64,000 nt of DNA from Pseudomonas sp. Irchel s3b2 (GCF_900187445.1 NZ_FYEB01000009.1:147471-211470), one strand, 5' to 3'; shown: positions 26,201 to 38,107, counted from the stretch's first letter. Translations and numbers: made by a program. Notes: generated by a model not told the origin, from the sequence alone.

Positions 26201-26232
26201 AAAACGCCGCGACGGCATAGCCGGTCGCGGCG
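26201..26232 (-). terminator. Terminator of secA
   Basis: On the minus strand CGCCGCGACCGGC, loop TATG, CCGTCGCGGCGTTTT: a long GC-rich stem followed by a short T run, 27 bases past the secA stop. Confidence 0.8.
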
Positions 26233-26258
26233 CGGGTATTTCAGCGTCTGAAACGGGT

Positions 26259-28994
<2,736 letters not shown>

Positions 28995-29300
28995 ATCGGC
29001 AGGATCTTCCACACTAAAGGGATGGAGGGCGGCCCCGTGAGTCGCCCGTGCAGCCCTCATGGCCGCATGCGAACGAGCATTCTACCCGGAAACGATGGTG
29101 AGGAAAGTGGCGTTGTTCCACGATGCATGCACGGCGCTGTGACGGGGCTCACTTTAAATAAGGGCTTTTTACTGAACTTCAACCCATCGAGGGCACAAGT
29201 TACTCGTTGATTTAATGGGTAAAGCGTTCGCAAAGCAATGGGTCGGGGCAGCGGGAGCTTTCTGTTACCATGGCCGCTCTGTTACTTCAGGTGTCTGATC

Positions 29301-29756
29301 ATGGCATTTCGCCCTCTCACGGCCAGAGCACCCGCCGTTCTGCTTCGCGAAGCCAAACCGCTGAAAGCCATCTTTGGCCACGCTCAACGCCTGGGTCATT
29401 TACAACGTCTGGTGGAAAGCCAGTTACAACCGGCTGCCCGCGAGCATTGCCATGTGGCGTCTTGGCGTGAAGGCAGTTTATTGCTGATTGTCACCGATGG
29501 CCACTGGGCCACCCGCCTGCGTTATCAGCAAAAGCGTCTGCAACGCCAGTTACAGCTGTTCAACGAGTTCGCCAGCCTGACGCGGATTCTGTTCAAGGTT
29601 CAGCCGCCAACCGTTCAGCAAGGGGCGGTGGGGCATACGATGGATTTGTCGACCGATGCGGCGGCGACCATTCAGGCGACGGCCGATGGGATTACCGACC
29701 CGAACCTGCGGGCGGCCCTCGAACGCCTGGCGGCGCACGCCAAACCCAAAACCTGA
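29301..29756 (+). CDS. dciA: DciA-type DnaB helicase loader (DUF721)
   Basis: A 151-residue DUF721 protein. DciA is the ancestral replicative-helicase loader in bacteria that lack DnaC, including Pseudomonas. The family core is REHCHVASWREGSLLLIVTD followed by HWATRLRYQQKRLQ. The ATG at 29301 was chosen because MAFRPLTARAPAVLLREAK starts the conserved region. It is divergent from secA, about 300 bases apart (the gap holds no other gene), and convergent with the HerA-like gene across a REP hairpin. Confidence 0.85.
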   Translation: MAFRPLTARAPAVLLREAKPLKAIFGHAQRLGHLQRLVESQLQPAAREHCHVASWREGSLLLIVTDGHWATRLRYQQKRLQRQLQLFNEFASLTRILFKVQPPTVQQGAVGHTMDLSTDAAATIQATADGITDPNLRAALERLAAHAKPKT

Positions 29757-29772
29757 CACCACCATAAACCCT

Positions 29773-29846
29773 TGTAGGAGCGAGGCTTGCCCGCGAAGCT
29801 TTTGGCGGCCTCAAGGGCCTCTTCGCGGGCAAGCCTCGCTCCTACA
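29773..29846. repeat. REP pair, GAGGCTTGCCCGCGAAG class
   Basis: TGTAGGAGCGAGGCTTGCCC and its inverted copy, ending CTCGCTCCTACA, form a near-perfect 24-bp hairpin between convergent dciA and the HerA-like gene. No other terminator is visible here, so it may serve as one. Confidence 0.9.
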
Positions 29847-29876
29847 TTGATTGATTGTGCGTTCAATCAAAGGTTT

Positions 29877-31376
29877 TTAGCGGCGTTTGCTGCCACCGAG
29901 CAATGAACCCATCAAGCCGCGCACCAACTGTCGGCCCAATTGATTCGCCGCCTGTCGCATGGCTGATTTCAACGCCTGGCCTGCCGCCGTGCCGAGGAAT
30001 TCCCCGGCCTGTTCAGTGAAACTCGGCTCTTCAGGTGCAGGTTTGCCCGGCGCAGCTTCAGGATCCGGCGCCAGGCCTTTGCGCCCTATCAGCACTTCAT
30101 AAGCCGATTCGCGATCGACCGGTTTGTCGTAGCGCCCCTTGAACGGCGAACCGGCGATCAGCACGGTGCGTTCGGTCTCGGTCAGCGGCCCGATCCGCGA
30201 TTGCGGCGGTGCAACCAATACACGCTGGACCATTCCCGGCGTTCCCTTGTCTTGCAGGGTGCCGACCAGCGCTTCGCCTATCCCCAATTCGGTCAACACC
30301 GACAAGGCGTCAAATGCCGGATTCGGCCGGAAACCGTCGGCCACGGCGCGCAGGGATTTCTGTTCTTTGGCGGTAAATGCACGTAAACCGTGCTGAATGC
30401 GCAGGCCCAGTTGAGCCAGCACATCGTCCGGTAAGTCGCCCGGCGATTGGGTGACGAAATACACCCCCACGCCTTTCGAGCGAATCAGTCGCACCACTTG
30501 TTCCAGACGCTCCTGCAACGCCTTGGGCGTACCGGCGAACAACAAGTGCGCTTCGTCGAAAAACAACGCCAGCAGCGGTTTCTCGGCATCGCCACGCTCC
30601 GGCAATTGCTCAAACAGTTCGGCCAGCAACCACAGCAGGAACGTCGCATAGACCTTTGGCGCCTCGTGCACCAGACGACTGGCATCGAGCAAGTGAATGC
30701 GCCCGCGACCATCCACGGCCGGTTGCAACATGTCTTCCAGTTGCAGCGCCGGTTCTCCGAATAACGCTTCAGCGCCCTGCTGTTCCAGCGTCGCCAGACG
30801 GCGCAACAGCGCCTGGCTGGAACCGGTGGTCATCAACGCGGCGTCATCCCCCAGCAATTCGGGGTTGTCGCGCAGGTGATTGAGCAGCGCCTTCAAGTCC
30901 TTCAAGTCCAGCAGCAACAATCCTTCGCGGTCGGCCACCTTGAACGCAGCATAAAGTGCTGACTGCTGACTGTCGGTCAGTTCCAGCAGGCTACCGAGTA
31001 GCAACGGGCCCATTTCGCTCAAGGTGGTGCGCAGTGGATGACCGGACTGACCGTTAATGTCCCACAGGGTCACCGGATACGCCTGAGGCTTATGGTTCAG
31101 CCAAGGCATCCCGGCGATCCGCTCCGCGACCTTGCCTTGAGGATTGCCGGCGGCGCCCAGGCCGCACAGGTCGCCTTTGATGTCCGCCGCGAACACCGCC
31201 ACGCCGGCATCGCTGAAGGCTTCGGCCAGACGCTGCAAGGTGACGGTTTTACCGGTCCCGGTAGCGCCCGCTACCAGGCCGTGACGGTTGGTCAGGCGCA
31301 TGGCCTGGGCGATGGACTGGCCCGCGAGATCGGCGCCGATAACGAGTTGCGATGAGTCAGGCATTTTGTCACCCAT
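29877..31376 (-). CDS. HerA-like ATPase, DUF853 (YjgR) family
   Basis: A predicted DNA-translocase-like P-loop ATPase of the HerA/FtsK class. Walker A is GATGTGKTVTLQRL, Walker B is LALFFDEAHLLF, and a C-terminal glycine/arginine-rich tail ends GGSKRR. Its substrate is not known. Several starts are possible (31409 TTG, 31376 ATG, 31364 ATG); 31376 was chosen because an AGGA-like site precedes it, giving 499 residues. HerA proteins often pair with NurA nucleases, but none is present. Confidence 0.88.
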   Translation of the reverse strand: MGDKMPDSSQLVIGADLAGQSIAQAMRLTNRHGLVAGATGTGKTVTLQRLAEAFSDAGVAVFAADIKGDLCGLGAAGNPQGKVAERIAGMPWLNHKPQAYPVTLWDINGQSGHPLRTTLSEMGPLLLGSLLELTDSQQSALYAAFKVADREGLLLLDLKDLKALLNHLRDNPELLGDDAALMTTGSSQALLRRLATLEQQGAEALFGEPALQLEDMLQPAVDGRGRIHLLDASRLVHEAPKVYATFLLWLLAELFEQLPERGDAEKPLLALFFDEAHLLFAGTPKALQERLEQVVRLIRSKGVGVYFVTQSPGDLPDDVLAQLGLRIQHGLRAFTAKEQKSLRAVADGFRPNPAFDALSVLTELGIGEALVGTLQDKGTPGMVQRVLVAPPQSRIGPLTETERTVLIAGSPFKGRYDKPVDRESAYEVLIGRKGLAPDPEAAPGKPAPEEPSFTEQAGEFLGTAAGQALKSAMRQAANQLGRQLVRGLMGSLLGGSKRR

Positions 31377-31548
31377 GGTTAATCTTTGATCCTTCATGGC
31401 CGATAACAAGCGAGAGACCAGACTGAAAATAGCGTCGGTACTTCCCTAAGGAGAGACGGAAATATCAGCTTACTTTCAACACTGCCCATTTTGCGCGCCT
31501 TTATAAAAGCACGCCCTGGACATAAAGACTTTAGCGGACCCCCAAGCC

Positions 31549-33438
31549 ATGAATAAAAATCTGCGCTTCAGCCATAAAATACTGCTTGCCGCCGCCCTCA
31601 TCGTTATTGCTGCCTTTGCCTCGTTCACGCTGTACAACGACTATCTGCAGCGTAATGCGATACGCAAGGATCTGGACAACTATCTGCAAGAAATGGGCAG
31701 TGTGACGGCCAACAATATCCAGACCTGGCTTACCGGACGCAGCCTGCTGATCGAAAACCTGTCACAGAACGTCGCACTGAACGCCGACACCGACAACGTC
31801 TCGAAACTACTTGAGCAGAAGGCGGTGACCTCGACCTTCATGGGCGCCTATCTGGGCAACAAAGATGGCACCTTCATCATCCGCCCCGACAGCAAAATGC
31901 CCGATGGCTATGACCCTCGCGTCCGGCCTTGGTACAAGAGCGCCCAAAGCACCGGCGGCTCGGCACTGACCGAACCGTACATCGATCTGGCATCCGGCCA
32001 ACTTGTCATTTCCATCGTCAATAATGTGCTCAAGGACGGTCAAAGCATCGGCGTAGTCGGTGGCGACCTGAGTTTGCAGGTGATCGCCGACAGCCTCAAC
32101 GCGCTGGACTTCGACGGCACGGGTTATGCCTTTCTGATCAGCGCCGACGGCAAGATTCTGGTTCACCCGGACAAAGCCTTGGCGATGAAGTCCCTGAGCG
32201 AGGCGTATCCGAAAAACACCCCGCGCATCAGCAGCGAACTCAGTGAAATCGACGTCGACGGCAAGACCCGTATCGTCACGTTCACCCCAATCAAAGGCCT
32301 GTCCTCGGTCAATTGGTACATCGGCCTGTCGGTGGATAAAGACAAAGCCTTTTCGATGCTCAGCGAATTCCGCGCCTCGGCGGTCGTCGCGACTGTGATT
32401 GCCGTGGCAATCATCATCGCCTTGCTCGGCATGCTGATCCGCTTGCTGATCCAGCCGCTGCACGTCATGACCCGCGCCATGGAAGACATCGCCGACGGTG
32501 AGGGCGACCTGACCAAGCGCCTGACCATCCAGAATCAGGACGAATTCGGCATCCTCGGCACGGCGTTCAACCGTTTCGTGGAACGGGTTCATACGTCGAT
32601 CCGCGAAGTGTCCTCGGCCACCGGCCAGGTCAACGAAGTGGCCCTGCGTGTGGTGGCCGCCTCCAATTCGTCGATGTTCAATTCAGACCAGCAAGCCTCG
32701 CGCACCAGCAGCGTCGCCGCGGCAATCAACCAACTCGGCGCCGCCGCCCAGGAAATCGCCCGTAACGCCGCGCAAGCGTCGAGTCAGGCCAGCGACGCGC
32801 GCAGCCTGGCCGAAGACGGTCAGCACGTGGTGGATCGCAGCATTGCCGCAATGAATCAGCTGTCGAGCATGCTCAGTGCCTCGAGTACCAACATCGAATC
32901 GCTGAACAGCAAAACCGTGAACATCGGGCAGATTCTCGAAGTGATCACCAGCATCTCCCAGCAAACCAACCTGCTGGCGCTGAACGCGGCCATTGAAGCG
33001 GCGCGGGCCGGTGAAGCCGGGCGCGGTTTTGCCGTGGTGGCCGACGAGGTGCGCAACCTGGCGCACCGTACGCAAGAGTCAGCGCAACAGGTGCAGACCA
33101 TGATCGAGGAGTTGCAAGTCGGAGCCCGCGAATCGGTCAGCACCATGAGCGACAGCCAGCGCCACAGCCAGGACAGTGTGGAAATCGCCAACCTGGCCGG
33201 CGAGCGCCTGAACAGCGTGACGTTGCGCATCGGAGAAATCGACGGCATGAACCAGTCGGTGGCCACAGCGACCGAGGAACAGACGGCGGTGGTTGAGTCG
33301 ATCAACGTGGATATCACCGAGATCAACACGTTGAACCAGGAAGGCGTGGAAAACCTGCAATCGACGTTGCGTGCGTGCTCGGACCTTGAGCAACAGGCTT
33401 CGCGATTGAAGCAATTGGTGGGCAGTTTCCGGATTTAA
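31549..33438 (+). CDS. Amino-acid chemoreceptor, dCache_1 type (PctA-like)
   Basis: A 629-residue methyl-accepting chemotaxis protein. One N-terminal helix (about 10-28), a periplasmic double-Cache sensor (about 30-275), a second helix (about 277-300), HAMP, then the signalling domain with tip QQTNLLALNAAIEAARAGEA. The sensor keeps every residue of the amino-acid-binding motif known from P. aeruginosa PctA at the same numbers: Tyr121, Arg126, Trp128, Tyr129, Tyr144, Asp146, Asp173. It should therefore bind L-amino acids directly. No CheR pentapeptide is seen at the C-terminus. Confidence 0.93.
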   Translation: MNKNLRFSHKILLAAALIVIAAFASFTLYNDYLQRNAIRKDLDNYLQEMGSVTANNIQTWLTGRSLLIENLSQNVALNADTDNVSKLLEQKAVTSTFMGAYLGNKDGTFIIRPDSKMPDGYDPRVRPWYKSAQSTGGSALTEPYIDLASGQLVISIVNNVLKDGQSIGVVGGDLSLQVIADSLNALDFDGTGYAFLISADGKILVHPDKALAMKSLSEAYPKNTPRISSELSEIDVDGKTRIVTFTPIKGLSSVNWYIGLSVDKDKAFSMLSEFRASAVVATVIAVAIIIALLGMLIRLLIQPLHVMTRAMEDIADGEGDLTKRLTIQNQDEFGILGTAFNRFVERVHTSIREVSSATGQVNEVALRVVAASNSSMFNSDQQASRTSSVAAAINQLGAAAQEIARNAAQASSQASDARSLAEDGQHVVDRSIAAMNQLSSMLSASSTNIESLNSKTVNIGQILEVITSISQQTNLLALNAAIEAARAGEAGRGFAVVADEVRNLAHRTQESAQQVQTMIEELQVGARESVSTMSDSQRHSQDSVEIANLAGERLNSVTLRIGEIDGMNQSVATATEEQTAVVESINVDITEINTLNQEGVENLQSTLRACSDLEQQASRLKQLVGSFRI

Positions 33439-33454
33439 TACGCTCTTGCGGGCC

Positions 33455-33545
33455 CCTTCGCGGGCAAGCCTCGCTCCTACAGGTTATGCGCAGTTCAAAA
33501 TGATGCGCCAATACCTGTAGGAGCGAGGCTTGCCCGCGAAGGCGG
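33455..33545. repeat. REP pair, GAGGCTTGCCCGCGAAG class
   Basis: An inverted copy (CTTCGCGGGCAAGCCTCGCT, CCTACAGG) and a direct copy (CCTGTAGGAGCGAGGCTTGC) face each other just past the chemoreceptor stop; the outer arms allow a 28-bp stem. Confidence 0.9.
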
Positions 33546-33659
33546 TTTGCAAAACCCCACAAAACCCCGCTGACACCCTCCGCCGCAAAACCCCAATCGA
33601 ACATCTATCCTTCATATAGGTCAACCAAGGGGAACAAACGGACCGGAGGGATGTTCATC

Positions 33660-34772
33660 GTGCATATCGCTGACATAACCATGTTCTACGCCCCTGCCAG
33701 CGGTGGCGTGCGCACTTATCTGGATGCCAAACACCGCCGCCTGAGCAATAAGCCAGGCATTCGTCACAGTTTGCTGATCCCTGGGGCGCATTTGAGTGAA
33801 CAGGATGGCATTTACACGGTTCCGGCCCCTGCCCTGCCCTTTGGCAAGGGTTATCGCTTTCCCCTCCGTCTCGCGCCCTGGCGCAATGTCCTGCAGGATT
33901 TACAGCCCGATCTGATCGAAGTCGGCGACCCATACCTGACTGCCTGGGCGGCATTGGATGCCAAGCGCCAACTCGATGTGCCGGTGATCGGCTTTTATCA
34001 TTCGGACCTGCCGCTGTTGGTCAGCAATCGCATGGGCAACTGGGTTACACCCAATGTCGAAGCTTATGTCAGCAAACTCTATGGCAACTTCGATCGGGTT
34101 CTGGCGCCGAGTCAAATCATGGCCGATAAACTGATCGGGTTGGGCGTGAAGAACGTTTTCGTACAACCGCTGGGCGTCGACCTGCAAACGTTCAACCCCA
34201 GTAAACGGGATCCAGGTTTGCGGGCTGAATTGGGCATCGATGAAAACACTCATCTGCTGATCTTCGCCGGCCGTGGGTCCAAGGAAAAAAACCTGCCGGT
34301 GCTGCTCAAATGCATGAAACGCCTGGGTCGTCGCTATCACCTGTTACTGGTGGGCTCGTCGATGCCGACCCTGGTACCGCGCAATGTCACCGTCCTCGAT
34401 GAGTTCTACCCGGCGGCGCAAGTCGCGCGCTTGATGGCCAGTGCCGATGCGCTGGTGCATGCCGGTGATCAGGAAACCTTTGGCCTGGTGATCCTCGAAG
34501 CCATGGCCAGTGGCATTCCGGTGGTGGCCGTGGCGGCCGGGGCTTTTCAGGAAATTGTCACCGATCAATGCGGCCTGCTTTGCGCGCCGAACAATCCAGC
34601 AGCGATGGCTAATGCTGTACGCGAACTGTTCAGTCAGGGCAGCGCCGCACTGGGCAAACAAGCCCGCAGCCATGTCGAACAGCATTACGCCTGGGACATC
34701 GTGGTCGACAGCCTGCTGGGGCACTATCACGCCGTACTCGGCACTCAATGGCCACTGACCGCCAATGGTTGA
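33660..34772 (+). CDS. Family 4 glycosyltransferase (GT-B)
   Basis: A 370-residue GT-B glycosyltransferase. The N-terminal ADITMFYAPASGGVRTYLDA matches the acceptor-side glycine loop; the C-terminal donor-binding part has IFAGRGSKEKN and the EX7E-type HAGDQETFGLVILEAMASG. The GTG at 33660 is preferred over the ATG at 33651 because GGAGGG abuts the latter but lies nine bases before the former. It starts a three-gene operon with a DUF2334 deacetylase and a membrane flippase-like protein. The acceptor is unknown; a lipid or isoprenoid is plausible. Confidence 0.9.
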   Translation: MHIADITMFYAPASGGVRTYLDAKHRRLSNKPGIRHSLLIPGAHLSEQDGIYTVPAPALPFGKGYRFPLRLAPWRNVLQDLQPDLIEVGDPYLTAWAALDAKRQLDVPVIGFYHSDLPLLVSNRMGNWVTPNVEAYVSKLYGNFDRVLAPSQIMADKLIGLGVKNVFVQPLGVDLQTFNPSKRDPGLRAELGIDENTHLLIFAGRGSKEKNLPVLLKCMKRLGRRYHLLLVGSSMPTLVPRNVTVLDEFYPAAQVARLMASADALVHAGDQETFGLVILEAMASGIPVVAVAAGAFQEIVTDQCGLLCAPNNPAAMANAVRELFSQGSAALGKQARSHVEQHYAWDIVVDSLLGHYHAVLGTQWPLTANG

Positions 34773-34776
34773 GCCC

Positions 34777-35541
34777 ATGAACGCGCCCAGCCTGTTACTG
34801 GTATTGCACGACGTTGCGCCGCAAACCTGGCCCGATTACCAAACCTTCGTCGAAGCCGTCGACGCGCTGGGTGAGGTGCCTATAACCTGGCTGGTAGTAC
34901 CAAATTTCCACAAGCATAACGATCTGGACGCGTATCCGGCGTTTCGACGTTTGCTGACCCGCCGCGTCGCTCGCGGCGACGAACTGGCACTGCACGGTTA
35001 CTTCCATTGCGATGAAGGACCAATCCCTATCACTCCCCGAGACTGGTTCATGCGTCGAGTCTACACCCATGAAGGCGAGTTCTACGACCTGTCACAGGAA
35101 GCCGCCCTCACCCGCCTGCGCGCCGGAATAGAGGTGTTCCACCGTTACAGCTGGCCATTGGAAGGTTTCGTCGCTCCGGCCTGGCTGATGAGCGAAGGCA
35201 CCCGCCAAGCCTTGCGTCAGGTACCGCTGCGCTACACCAGCGACTCGCAACATCTGTATCGATTGCCGGATTTCACCGCGATAGATGCTCCGTGCCTGGT
35301 CTGGAGCGCGCGCAGCGCCTGGCGTCGGGGTCTGTCGAAAATCGTCAGCGATCAACGCGAACAACGCTGGCGCCAGGCGCCGGTGATTCGTCTCGGCCTG
35401 CATCCGGTGGACATGCGCCATGAGTTCTCGTATCACTACTGGCTGCAAACCCTCAAGCGCTTGCTCGACGAGGGTCGTGTACCGATGACCAAGGCCAACT
35501 GGCTGGCACAGCAACGCGCGCCAGTCGGTCGCGCCGCATGA
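34777..35541 (+). CDS. DUF2334 polysaccharide deacetylase-like protein
   Basis: A 254-residue protein of the DUF2334 branch of the NodB-like deacetylase fold. The N-terminal LLVLHDVAPQTWPDY carries the first Asp expected to bind metal, and ELALHGYFH supplies a conserved His pair. It has no signal peptide, so it should act in the cytoplasm on a sugar added by the neighbouring glycosyltransferase. It starts 4 bases after that gene and overlaps the next by ATGA. Confidence 0.85.
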   Translation: MNAPSLLLVLHDVAPQTWPDYQTFVEAVDALGEVPITWLVVPNFHKHNDLDAYPAFRRLLTRRVARGDELALHGYFHCDEGPIPITPRDWFMRRVYTHEGEFYDLSQEAALTRLRAGIEVFHRYSWPLEGFVAPAWLMSEGTRQALRQVPLRYTSDSQHLYRLPDFTAIDAPCLVWSARSAWRRGLSKIVSDQREQRWRQAPVIRLGLHPVDMRHEFSYHYWLQTLKRLLDEGRVPMTKANWLAQQRAPVGRAA

Positions 35542-36533
35542 GCCGCGGGATTCTGCTGGTCGTCGCCCTGCTCGCTGCGGTGCTCATCCCGTCGTTGCTG
35601 GGCGGCGGAGAGACATGGTCGCGGTTGCAAAGCTTTCCATTGAAGTGGCTGCTGATCATGTTCGGCATGATCCTGCTCTGCTGGATACTCAACACCCTGC
35701 GCTTGCGCCTGTTGCTGGGGGATCAGCGCGGCAAGGTAAGTCGTTTCAAAAGCCTTGGGGTGGTGATGTCCGCCGAATTCGCCTATTGCGCCACCCCCGG
35801 CGGCAGTGGCGGACCGTTGACCATCATGGCGTTGCTGGCACGTCATGGCGTGCGGCCGGCCAGGGGCAGTGCCGTGTTCGCCATGGACCAGTTGAGCGAT
35901 CTGCTGTTTTTTCTCTGCGCGCTAAGCGGGATTCTGATTTATGCACTGTTCCAGCACCTCAGTCAGCGCATGGAATGGCTGCTGACCGTCAGCGCCATCT
36001 CGATGTTCGGCGGGCTCTTCAGTTGCGTATTAGCGGCGCGCTACCACCGCGCGCTGATTCGTCTGAGTGGTCGGTTGCTCGCTCGCCTCAATGTCAAAGG
36101 CACCACCCGGATGCGCTGGGCGCGAAAGCTCTTGCACTTCCTGGCGGCGTTCACTGACACACTGAAGTTGCCCTTTCAGACGCTGGTCACGGTGTTTGCA
36201 CTGACCTGCCTGCATTGGCTCTTGCGGTATAGCGTGCTGTATCTGGCGTTGCGTGGGCTTGGCGTGGATTTGCAGTGGGCCTGGTGCTTTCTGATCCAGA
36301 TGCTGTCGCTGAGTGCCGGGCAGTTCAGCCTGTTGCCGGGCGGGGCCGGGGCGGCGGAATTGACGTCGGCGGCGCTGCTGGCGCCCATGGTCGGGAAATC
36401 CACCGCGGCGGCGGCGATTCTGATCTGGCGGACAGTGACCTATTACTTCTATCTGGTGGTCGGTGGCCCGGTGTTTTTGCTGATGCTCGGGCGACCCTTG
36501 CTCAGAAAGTTGATGAAGCTCAAGCAGGCTTAA
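35538..36533 (+). CDS. Lysylphosphatidylglycerol-synthase-like membrane protein (UPF0104)
   Basis: A 331-residue integral membrane protein with about eight helices of the LPG synthase transmembrane/UPF0104 family. The motif FAYCATPGGSGGPLTIMALL and the later FSLLPGGAGAAELTSAAL match the paired repeats of flippase-like members. It lacks the soluble aminoacyl transferase domain of MprF, so it is more likely a lipid or lipid-sugar translocase. The start overlaps the previous stop (ATGA). The last 14 bases overlap a small gene on the other strand. Confidence 0.85.
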   Translation: MSRGILLVVALLAAVLIPSLLGGGETWSRLQSFPLKWLLIMFGMILLCWILNTLRLRLLLGDQRGKVSRFKSLGVVMSAEFAYCATPGGSGGPLTIMALLARHGVRPARGSAVFAMDQLSDLLFFLCALSGILIYALFQHLSQRMEWLLTVSAISMFGGLFSCVLAARYHRALIRLSGRLLARLNVKGTTRMRWARKLLHFLAAFTDTLKLPFQTLVTVFALTCLHWLLRYSVLYLALRGLGVDLQWAWCFLIQMLSLSAGQFSLLPGGAGAAELTSAALLAPMVGKSTAAAAILIWRTVTYYFYLVVGGPVFLLMLGRPLLRKLMKLKQA

Positions 36534-36789
36534 AAGATCCCCTGTGGCGAGGGGGCTTGCCCCCGTTGGGCTGCGAAGCGGCCCCCGGCATTCTTTCAGG
36601 TATACCCTGCGTGCTGATCTCGCGACAAGCCCCCTCGCCACAGTCCTGCAACTGCTCCCACAACTCGGCGGCACCGGGAAACTCCGTGCCGTCTTCGGGG
36701 CTCAGGTCATCCGGATCATAACGACTCAAACAGCCCTCACCCACTGTGGCGGGTGCTTTGGAAGTGGCTTTGTCCAATGGATCGGCCAT
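36520..36789 (-). CDS. Small conserved protein with REP-encoded tail
   Basis: An 89-residue acidic protein. The first half (MADPLDKATSKAPATVGEGC, LSRYDPDDLSPEDGTEFPGA) looks like a genuine small Pseudomonas protein of unknown function that lies upstream of purU in relatives. About 40 C-terminal residues are read through the REP at 36541-36643 (PNGGKPPRHRG comes from the palindrome), and the stop lies inside the end of the flippase gene. The ancestral protein probably ended near AELWEQLQ. A GAGAG ribosome site precedes the ATG. Confidence 0.65.
   Translation of the reverse strand: MADPLDKATSKAPATVGEGCLSRYDPDDLSPEDGTEFPGAAELWEQLQDCGEGACREISTQGIPERMPGAASQPNGGKPPRHRGSFKPA
36541..36643. repeat. 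REP pair, CTGTGGCGAGGGGGCTTG class
   Basis: CCTGTGGCGAGGGGGCTTGC at the left and an inverted copy CAAGCCCCCTCGCCACAG at the right bracket about 60 bases. A second member of this class splits the moxR-DUF58 junction near 45.6 kb. Confidence 0.85.
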
Positions 36790-36811
36790 GGTCATGTTCT
36801 CTCTTCACCTG

Positions 36812-36925
36812 GATCATTCCCACGCTCTGCGTGGGAATGCAGCCCCTCGACGCTCCGCGTCTGCTGTCGGGAGGTGACGCAAAGCGTCCCAGGATGCATC
36901 CCTACGCGGAGCGTGGGAACGATCC
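36812..36925. repeat. REP pair, TTCCCACGC class
   Basis: A palindrome ATTCCCACGCTCTGCGTGGG at 36816-36835 and a second, degenerate copy (ATGCATCCCTACGCGGAGCG, TGGGAACGATC) ending 36924. They fill the gap between purU and the small upstream gene. Confidence 0.85.
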
Positions 36926-36933
36926 ACGGAGCA

Positions 36934-37782
36934 TCAGAACACCACGGTTTTATTGCCATGCACCAACACCCGGTCTTCCAGGTGATAACGCAGACCACGG
37001 GCCAGCACCATTTTCTCGACGTCACGGCCGAAGCGCACCATGTCTTCGATGCTGTCGCTGTGGCTGACGCGCACTACGTCCTGCTCGATGATCGGGCCGG
37101 CATCCAGCTCTTCGGTCACGTAGTGGCAAGTGGCACCGATCAACTTCACACCGCGCATCGAAGCCTGATGATATGGCTTGGCCCCAACGAACGACGGCAG
37201 GAAGCTATGGTGAATGTTGATGACTTTATGGGCATATTCGCTGCACAGCTCGGGCGGCAGAATCTGCATGTAACGGGCAAGCACTACTACTTCAGCCTCG
37301 TGCTGTTTGACCAGACGCGAGACTTCGGCGAAGGCCGGCTCCTTGTTCTGTGGGTTGACCGGGACATGGTAATAAGGAATACCGTGCCACTCGACCATGC
37401 TGCGCAAATCATCATGGTTGGAAATCACGCAGGCGATTTCACAGTCCAGTTCGTCGCTGTGCCAGCGGTGTAGCAAGTCGGCCAGGCAGTGGGATTCACG
37501 GCTGGCCATCAACACCACGCGTTTCTTCTGCTCGGTGTCGGTGATACGCCAGTCCATCGAGAACTCTTCGGCAATCGGTGCAAACGCTTCGCGAAAGGCT
37601 TCGATACCGAAAGGCAGCGAATCGGCACGAATTTCGTGACGCATGAAGAACCAGCCACTGAGATTGTCCGAGTGATGGCTCGCTTCAGTGATCCAGCCGT
37701 TATGGGACGCCAGAAAGTTACTGACTTTAGCAACGATGCCGACGCGGTCCGGGCAAGCAATCACCAGCCGAAAAGTGCGCAT
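36934..37782 (-). CDS. purU: Formyltetrahydrofolate deformylase PurU
   Basis: Hydrolyses 10-formyl-tetrahydrofolate to formate and tetrahydrofolate, balancing one-carbon pools. An N-terminal ACT domain (RLVIACPDRVGIVAKVSNFL) is followed by the formyltransferase-like domain with the catalytic Asn/His/Asp set seen in INIHHSFLPSF and EELDAGPIIEQD. The MRTFRLVIAC start gives 282 residues; the frame is open 40 codons further up without family similarity. Divergent from mvaT. Confidence 0.95.
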   Translation of the reverse strand: MRTFRLVIACPDRVGIVAKVSNFLASHNGWITEASHHSDNLSGWFFMRHEIRADSLPFGIEAFREAFAPIAEEFSMDWRITDTEQKKRVVLMASRESHCLADLLHRWHSDELDCEIACVISNHDDLRSMVEWHGIPYYHVPVNPQNKEPAFAEVSRLVKQHEAEVVVLARYMQILPPELCSEYAHKVINIHHSFLPSFVGAKPYHQASMRGVKLIGATCHYVTEELDAGPIIEQDVVRVSHSDSIEDMVRFGRDVEKMVLARGLRYHLEDRVLVHGNKTVVF

Positions 37783-38107
37783 GAGGGGGAAACTCCAGAA
37801 CTTCGCAAAGGCCGCCATTCTAGCGATTACGCAGCAAAACTGCAGTATTGATGACGTGTGGCCTTGCATCACGGCCCGAGGCACAGGTTCCGGCAGCGCC
37901 ATTCGTCAATGCGATGGTGCTCTTGTAGCCAGTCTTCAACAGGTCAACTGTGAATATTTGTGACGCTATTTAACTGTCACTCCAATGTGTGCCTATTCCG
38001 AACTAATTTAAATAAAACTCCGGTTAAATGTTTACTTGATGAAACACCCTGACTATTATTGCCGCACTGTCACCCTGTCATCCAGCGCCCAACATAAGGT
38101 AGTCCTC
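37783..38107. other. AT-rich divergent control region between purU and mvaT
   Basis: 325 bases without a gene; the right half is AT rich (AATTTAAATAAAACTC and similar). A plausible sigma-70 promoter for mvaT is TTTACT (38031-38036), 17 bases, TATTAT (38054-38059). AT-rich, flexible DNA is the preferred target of MvaT itself, so autoregulation is likely but not shown. Confidence 0.55.

Noticed and set aside
33605..33640. Pho-box-like sequence (CCTTCATATAGGTCAACC) before the glycosyltransferase operon
   Set aside because: The first half matches CTGTCAT at 5 of 7 but the second half matches poorly, so phosphate control cannot be claimed from sequence.
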